Positions 58,904 through 64,000 of a DNA stretch of 64,000 nt are shown in pieces; the stretch's first letter is position 1, and each line of letters begins with the position of its first letter. The notes beneath the pieces were generated by a model, which was not told where the DNA came from, ran no database searches, and saw nothing but the letters and a program-made list of their open reading frames with translations. The position numbers and the translations under genes were made by a program. This stretch comes from Leifsonia sp. 466MF. GTDB lineage: Bacteria; Actinomycetota; Actinomycetes; Actinomycetales; Microbacteriaceae. The stretch spans positions 2,294,001-2,358,000 of the forward strand of contig NZ_LT629696.1 of NCBI RefSeq assembly GCF_900100265.1. Direction: 5' to 3'.

Positions 58904-61387
58904 ATGACCCGAATCCATCGTTCCCTCCGACGCGCCGCGCTCGCGACCGTCATCACCACCGGCGTCCTCGCCGGTGCGGCGGCGGTCCCGCTCGGCGCCG
59001 CCGCGCCGGCGAGCGCCGCAACCTCCAGCCCGGTCGCGGCTGCCGACATCATCAGCCGGGCAATCGACCAGGCGAAGAAGCAGGGCGCCGCCCGCGACTA
59101 CGCAGCGCCGATCAGCAAACCGAACTGGAAGGTGCTGTTCGTCGGTGTCGCCGACGTGAAGTATCCGAGCGGATCGCGCCAGACCTTGGACACGGCAGCC
59201 CGCACGTACACCCAGAACGTGATCAACCAGTTCGTGGACACGACGAGCCGGGACACCGGCGTGACCATCACGCCGACCGTCACGTGGGTCGACGCTCCCT
59301 TCACGACCGCCAGCACCGACGGCGGTCTCTCGCCGTCGGAGACGGCGGACATCCTCAAGGGCGTCTCCGGGGTCGCAGAGTACGACTGCATCATGGTGGC
59401 GTCGAGGTTCAATCCGGGCAGCGCATACGGCGGTTTGACCTGGGCATGGAACTGGGCCAACGCGCGCGAAGCCGCATACTCCTGGGTCTCCATCACGCCG
59501 CAGACCAGCACCCCCGGGTACCCCTCCCTCCCGGCCGGGAGCATCTCTCGTGACACCAACATCATGATTCACGAGTTCGCTCACGCTGTCTCCATGAACA
59601 CGGTGGGCTTCCCGTATCCCGAACTTCACAACGCTTCCGGTTACGGGTACGCCTCGGACCCGTGGAACGAGTGGTACAAGTTCTACGTCGACTACCTCAC
59701 CGGCAAGGTGAACGTGAACGGCGTCCCTCAGGGCACCTATCCGAAGATGTGGCAGGTCAGCCCGCGCTTCATGCATAACCCCGCCATGGCGACCGTGCAC
59801 CTGCAGGACGAGGCGGGCCGCACCCTCGCGCCGGACATCAACACCTTCGGTGTCGGCGGGGACGCCTACTCGATCAAGGCACCGATGGTCAACGGTTACC
59901 GGACCGTCTCGGTCAAGTCCGGCAGTGCCCCGGCCGACGGACAGTTCACCACCGGCACCAACACCGAGATCACCCTGGTCTACTCGGCCACCCCGACGAA
60001 GGTCGCCTTCGTGGGCGGCCAGGAGGTCGACCTCAACTACAACCAGGCGGCCACGCCGGGCGGGGTGTACTTCCACAGTTACACCTATCGCTCGGCAGCC
60101 CCCGTGACCGGCTACACCTACACTGACCAGATCGTCGGCAACGACGGCGCCCGACGCGTCGACAGCCTTCCCGGCGTCTCCGTCACCTTCGGAGCCAACG
60201 GGGTCGCCGGCGTCACGAAGGACGGCAATCAATACGTCCTGCGGAAGAAGTCCGACACCCTCGTCGAGATCTCCGTCGAGCTGAAGACACCCAGCACGAC
60301 GTTCACCATCTACAACACGGGTTACGGAAACGTCGCACCGACGGCTCGGGTTCAGCAGATGTTCGACCTGCTCGACATCACTCCGAAGCTGACCGGCGTG
60401 AAGGAGCCGCTGACCACCGAGCCGCACGGACACACGAACATCACGTGGGGCGCCTACAGGGTCAAGGCCATCTTCGTCGGCGGCGAGACCAACGACATCA
60501 CGCGTGCCAGCACGCGTGGCCAGGGAGAGACGTTCAACGAGTCCTTCGTCTACCGCACGGGGATCCCGGTCAGCGGCTACACGTACACCGACCGGCTCAC
60601 CGCGTCCGACGGGGTCAAGCGCCTCGACTCCTTCGGCGGCCAGCCCATCACGTTCACCGCCGCGGGCACCGCATCCTTCGTCTGGTCCGGCCGTGCCGTC
60701 ACGGTGGTGAAGAAATCCGACACTCTCGCTGAGATCTCGGTCACGCTCGCAACACCGTCCAGCACCTTCGTCGTCACCGGAATGGACTCCGTCAACAGCG
60801 CGCCGACGGGCCGCGGCACCCGCACGCTCGAGCTCGTGAACGTGATCTCCGGCTTCGACAACACGAAGGATGCTCAGACCGCGCCCAAGGCGATCTCCAC
60901 CGTGACGTGGGCCACCAAGGTGACGTTCCTCGGCGGTGAGACGACCGATCTGACGCAGACCAAGGTGCTGCCGGTGAACACGGCGCACTCCGGCAACTGG
61001 ACGTACCGCGCGACGGCGCCGGTCACCGGGTTCACGTACTCCGACCAGATCGACAGCGCTCAGAACGCGCGCCGGGCGGACAGCTTCGCCGGCATCCCGC
61101 TGACCTGGAACGCCGCCGGCGTCGCGACCGTGACGAAGGACGGCAACACCTACACCGTCGTCCGGAAGTCCGACACGCGGGTCGAGGTGTCGGTGAAGCT
61201 CGGAACCCCGAGCACGACGTTCATCGCCTGGGACGCCGGATACGTCAACACGGCGGCGTTCGGCACGCTCAAGCAGACCACGGACCTGCTCGACGTCACG
61301 CCGCAGCAGACGGGTGCGAAGGAGGCTCAGACGACCGAGGCGAAGGGTCACCTGAACTTCACCTGGGGCGCCGGCCAGGTCGGCTGA
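58904..61387 (+). CDS. Secreted HExxH metalloprotease-like protein with MucBP domain and three ~150-residue repeats
   Basis: An 827-residue exported protein with a signal peptide ending near residue 38 (PLGAAAPASA). The N-terminal domain (about 45-290) has a zinc-protease-like IMIHEFAHAVSMN (223-235) and then FPYPELHNASGYGY, whose His242 could be a third ligand. A MucBP-type beta-grasp domain follows (about 297-362, VHLQDEAGRTLAPDINTFGV). Three tandem repeats come next, each starting KV.F.GGE..D and containing (T/S)YTYTDQI and RVDSLPG-like blocks and ending ITWGA. It has no LPxTG motif or anchor at the C-terminus. I know no named family for the whole. It may be an adhesive surface protease. 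GAGAG precedes the ATG. Confidence 0.8.
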   Translation: MTRIHRSLRRAALATVITTGVLAGAAAVPLGAAAPASAATSSPVAAADIISRAIDQAKKQGAARDYAAPISKPNWKVLFVGVADVKYPSGSRQTLDTAARTYTQNVINQFVDTTSRDTGVTITPTVTWVDAPFTTASTDGGLSPSETADILKGVSGVAEYDCIMVASRFNPGSAYGGLTWAWNWANAREAAYSWVSITPQTSTPGYPSLPAGSISRDTNIMIHEFAHAVSMNTVGFPYPELHNASGYGYASDPWNEWYKFYVDYLTGKVNVNGVPQGTYPKMWQVSPRFMHNPAMATVHLQDEAGRTLAPDINTFGVGGDAYSIKAPMVNGYRTVSVKSGSAPADGQFTTGTNTEITLVYSATPTKVAFVGGQEVDLNYNQAATPGGVYFHSYTYRSAAPVTGYTYTDQIVGNDGARRVDSLPGVSVTFGANGVAGVTKDGNQYVLRKKSDTLVEISVELKTPSTTFTIYNTGYGNVAPTARVQQMFDLLDITPKLTGVKEPLTTEPHGHTNITWGAYRVKAIFVGGETNDITRASTRGQGETFNESFVYRTGIPVSGYTYTDRLTASDGVKRLDSFGGQPITFTAAGTASFVWSGRAVTVVKKSDTLAEISVTLATPSSTFVVTGMDSVNSAPTGRGTRTLELVNVISGFDNTKDAQTAPKAISTVTWATKVTFLGGETTDLTQTKVLPVNTAHSGNWTYRATAPVTGFTYSDQIDSAQNARRADSFAGIPLTWNAAGVATVTKDGNTYTVVRKSDTRVEVSVKLGTPSTTFIAWDAGYVNTAAFGTLKQTTDLLDVTPQQTGAKEAQTTEAKGHLNFTWGAGQVG

Positions 61388-61400
61388 CCATCGGCCACAC

Positions 61401-61432
61401 GGGCTGGAGGAGCCGGACGGATCCTCCAGCCC
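61401..61432 (+). terminator. Terminator after paralogue 1
   Basis: Perfect arms GGGCTGGAGGA and TCCTCCAGCCC enclose a 10-base loop, 14 bases after the stop. Confidence 0.8.
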
Positions 61433-61452
61433 TTCGGCGCGCCCGCGTCACG

Positions 61453-61479
61453 AATGCGGATAACGCACGTCTTGCAGGG
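61453..61479 (+). promoter_or_regulatory. Conserved upstream element of paralogous secreted protein 2
   Basis: AATGCGGATAACGCACGTCT then TGCAGGG is the counterpart of 58812-58839, 67 bases before the ATG. Confidence 0.4.
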
Positions 61480-61545
61480 TGAAGGCCTCCACACCCGGCG
61501 GCCCGGAAGCCGCTGACGCGGCCACACCTTCGAACAGAGAGCACC

Positions 61546-64000
61546 ATGGCCCGATCTCCTCGATCCCTCAGGCAGGCCGCCATCGCGACCGCCGTCACGG
61601 CCGGCATCCTCCTCGGGGCCGCCGCGGTCCCGTTGGGCACCGTCGCTCCTGCGAGTGCCGCCTCCACCCCGATGGCGGCGTCGGAGATCGTCAGCCGCGC
61701 GGTCGATCAGGCGAAGAGGCAGGGGGCCGCCCGGGACTACACGGCCCCGCTCTCCAAGCCGACCTGGAAGTTCCTGTTCGTCGGGGTCTCGGACGTCACC
61801 TTCCCGGGCGACCCCACTCGTCACATCCTCACGGCCGACGAGAAGAAGTACACGCAGTATGTGGTCGATCAGTTCGTGTACCTCCTCACGAGCCGGGCCG
61901 GGGTGCGGGCGACCGCGACCGTGAAGTGGATCGACGAACCCCATACGGCGACCGAAACGGACCGGAGGCTGCATGAGTGGGAGTTCGCGGACCGCTTCGC
62001 GGAATGGTCCGCTCCGGCCGAGTACGACTCGATCATGCTGATGTCGAAAGGCGGAAACGGCGGGGTGACCATGCCCGCGTACTACAACGACACCACGACC
62101 AGGGGAGCCGGATTCGAGTACTTCACGATCCGCCCGCGAACCGGGGCCCCCACGGTCGTCGCTCCGACGAACGACATCGAGCAGAGCACGAACTACGCCC
62201 TGCACGAACTCGGGCATCAGATGAGCTACAGCCGGAAGGGTTTCCCCTATCCCGACCTGCACAACGCGTCGGCGTATGGATACACCGTCGACCCGAGGAA
62301 CGAGTGGGCCGCTTTCTACCTCGACTACCTCAGCGGCAACGTGAACGCGAACGGCATCCCGATGGGAGCCTTTCCGAAGATGTGGTCGGTGAGCCCGCGG
62401 TTCCTGCACCGGCCCGCGATGGCCACCGTCCATTTCCAGGACGAGGGAGGCCGGCCGATCGCTCCCGAAGTCGACACCTTCGGCGCGGGAGGCGACCCGC
62501 TGGCCGTCACGGCCCCGGTGATCGACGGCTATCGGAGCGTCACCCCGAAGGCGACGAAGGCCGCGCCGGAGGCGACCTTCACCACCGGGACGACCACAGA
62601 CATCACGCTGGTCTACTCCCCCGGCCCCACGAAGGTCGCCTTCGTGGGCGGCGAGACCTTCGACCTGACCCAGAGCAGGACCCTGAATCCCGGGACCACC
62701 ATCTGGAGCCCGTTCACCTACCGCGCTGCCGCCCCCGTCACGGGCTTCACCTACACCGACCAGATCGTCGGCATCGACGGCGCGCGCCGCGTCGACAGCC
62801 TCCCCGGTGCGCCACTGCGCTGGGACACCTCGGGAACCGCGGTGGTCACCGATGGCGGAAACACCTACACGGCGACGAAGAAGTCCAGCACGCTGGTCGA
62901 GGTGGCCGTCCAGCTGGGGACCCCCAACACGACATTCGTGGTCCGGAACCTCGGCTATGCCAGCTCCGCCTCAGCGGGTCGTGTGCACCAGAGATTCGAT
63001 CTGCTCGACATCACCCCCCAGCTCACCGGTGTCAAGGAGGAGGTGACGACCGAACCGCACGGGCACGTGCAGCTCACCTGGGGCGACTACACCCTCGCGG
63101 CGACCTTCTCCGGGGGCGAGACGACGGACATCAACCGCGTCGACCGGCGAGCGCCCGGCGAGCAGTTCTTCGCCCGCTACGGATACCGCACCGCCTTCCC
63201 GGTCACCGCCTTCACCTACCTGGACCGGCTCGCCGAGGTGGACGGCGTCCGTCGCATCGACCTGTTCGACGGCCAGCCGGTCACCTGGACCGCGAGCGGC
63301 ACGGCGACCGTGAACTGGCTGGGGAACGCCGTCACGCTGACGAGGAAGAGCGACACCCTGGTCGAGGTCCAGATGACGCTCAAAGCACCATCCACCACCC
63401 TCGTCGTGCCTGGGATGGGCTACACCAACAGCGCGGCGACGGGTCGGGCCAAGCGCAGCGTCGAGTTCGTCGACGTGACGTCCGAGCTGACGGGCCGGAA
63501 GGATGCGCAGCCCCGGGCGCCGAAGGGCAACAACACCGTGACCTGGGGCGACCACAGGACGACGGTCGCCTTCTCCGGAGGCCAGACCGTCGACCTGTTC
63601 CAGAACACGACCGTCGCCCCCGGCAAGATCTACTGGAACGGCTATACCTATCGCGCGGCGGTCCCGGTCATCGCCTTCACGTACACGGACCGCATCGTCT
63701 CGATCAGCGGAGCGCGACGCTGCGACAGCCTTCGCGGCGTCGCACTGAACTGGGATGCCGCCGGCATCGCCACGGTCACGAAGGACGGCAACACCTATAC
63801 CGCTGTGCGGAAGTCCGACACGCTCGTCGAGATCTCGGTCCGACTGGGAACCCCGAGCACCACGTTCACCCTCCAGGACGTCGGATACGGCAACGTCGCG
63901 CCCGTCGGCCACGTGGAGCAGACGTACGACCTGCTCGACGTCACGCCAGAGCTGACCGGAGTGAAGGAGGCCATGACCTCTGAGCCGCATGGGCACGTGA
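61546..64000 (+). CDS. Secreted HExxH metalloprotease-like protein with MucBP domain, paralogue 2 (partial at window edge)
   Basis: At least 818 residues without a stop before the window ends. It is colinear with the upstream paralogue: signal peptide (VPLGTVAPASA), YALHELGHQMSYS with the zinc HExxH, FPYPDLHNASAYGY, a MucBP-like domain (VHFQDEGGRPIAPEVDTFGA) and repeats beginning KVAFVGGETFDLTQ, ATFSGGETTDINR and VAFSGGQTVDLFQ. The N-terminal catalytic part differs more than the repeats (for instance the 130-200 region is shorter), so the two may have different substrates. An identical GAGAGCACC precedes both ATGs. The downstream end, and any anchor, is outside the window. Confidence 0.78.
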   Translation, partial: MARSPRSLRQAAIATAVTAGILLGAAAVPLGTVAPASAASTPMAASEIVSRAVDQAKRQGAARDYTAPLSKPTWKFLFVGVSDVTFPGDPTRHILTADEKKYTQYVVDQFVYLLTSRAGVRATATVKWIDEPHTATETDRRLHEWEFADRFAEWSAPAEYDSIMLMSKGGNGGVTMPAYYNDTTTRGAGFEYFTIRPRTGAPTVVAPTNDIEQSTNYALHELGHQMSYSRKGFPYPDLHNASAYGYTVDPRNEWAAFYLDYLSGNVNANGIPMGAFPKMWSVSPRFLHRPAMATVHFQDEGGRPIAPEVDTFGAGGDPLAVTAPVIDGYRSVTPKATKAAPEATFTTGTTTDITLVYSPGPTKVAFVGGETFDLTQSRTLNPGTTIWSPFTYRAAAPVTGFTYTDQIVGIDGARRVDSLPGAPLRWDTSGTAVVTDGGNTYTATKKSSTLVEVAVQLGTPNTTFVVRNLGYASSASAGRVHQRFDLLDITPQLTGVKEEVTTEPHGHVQLTWGDYTLAATFSGGETTDINRVDRRAPGEQFFARYGYRTAFPVTAFTYLDRLAEVDGVRRIDLFDGQPVTWTASGTATVNWLGNAVTLTRKSDTLVEVQMTLKAPSTTLVVPGMGYTNSAATGRAKRSVEFVDVTSELTGRKDAQPRAPKGNNTVTWGDHRTTVAFSGGQTVDLFQNTTVAPGKIYWNGYTYRAAVPVIAFTYTDRIVSISGARRCDSLRGVALNWDAAGIATVTKDGNTYTAVRKSDTLVEISVRLGTPSTTFTLQDVGYGNVAPVGHVEQTYDLLDVTPELTGVKEAMTSEPHGHV

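Noticed and set aside
58808-61351. Open frame of over 800 codons opposite the first secreted paralogue
   Set aside because: It is Asp/Arg/Val/Gly-rich antisense to a protein with signal peptide, HExxH and repeats; no motif of its own.

Overview
The window is a stretch of high-GC actinobacterial chromosome. Gene content (AdnAB-type helicase-nucleases, DUF3107, DUF3117, the MgtE-like/DUF1003/Mrp operon, tatB, dapE/dapD, an Ada-AlkA fusion) points to Microbacteriaceae, and the overall flavour suggests a Leifsonia-like genus. The family-level call is inference from gene families and synteny, because there is no rRNA in the window. Genes are tightly packed, and many starts lack a Shine-Dalgarno site and instead have a TAnnnT -10 box 6-7 bases upstream, which indicates leaderless transcription.

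Layout. 1-5.5 kb: adnB (cut by the window edge) and adnA, recombination motors. 5.6-8.5 kb: DUF3107, a small membrane protein, a ferritin-like protein and the DEAD-box helicase RhlE. 8.6-16.1 kb: a secreted coiled-coil lysozyme-like protein, a PHP phosphoesterase, aminopeptidase P, a stress-type membrane protein, and the MgtE-like/DUF1003/Mrp operon. 16.2-23.9 kb: a sphingosine-phosphate-lyase-like PLP enzyme with a GPH transporter, tatB, an O-methyltransferase, DUF3117, a PIG-V-like mannosyltransferase, and dapE/dapD of lysine biosynthesis, the last two transcribed divergently. 24-26.8 kb: an accessory five-gene module (two tandem lipoproteins, a lipase with a helical C-terminal domain, two small helical proteins). 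26.9-31.1 kb: a branched-chain 2-oxoacid dehydrogenase operon (E1 alpha, E1 beta, E2) with a divergent Lrp regulator. 31.3-39.7 kb: pnp and rpsO, separated by a block with a membrane protein, fructosamine kinase, VanZ, LtrA and a secreted GH43 glycosidase. 39.9-49.9 kb: VOC, TetR, MocR and AhpD proteins, FKBP, an FAD-linked oxidase, Ada-AlkA, GT2, FAH and an alpha/beta hydrolase. 50-58.8 kb: small hypothetical proteins, aspA, an aldehyde dehydrogenase, trmB, DUF4190, and divergent purine-type and uracil-type NCS2 permeases. 58.9-64 kb: two tandem paralogous secreted HExxH proteins with a MucBP domain and about 150-residue repeats; the second runs off the edge.

The most notable locus is 23.96-26.76 kb. 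Its order of lipoproteins, lipase with an N-terminal catalytic and C-terminal helical domain, and two small helical proteins resembles the staphylococcal type VII lipase toxin TslA with its TilA lipoprotein immunity and TlaA partner proteins. I have not seen this arrangement described for this lineage, and the assignment is inference.

A second theme is a set of intergenic inverted repeats (families A to E below) placed at gene 3' ends, most of them at convergent junctions. Different families use different stem sequences, and in family A the outer stem sequence changes between copies while pairing is kept. No transposase, integrase, tRNA, rRNA or CRISPR array was seen.
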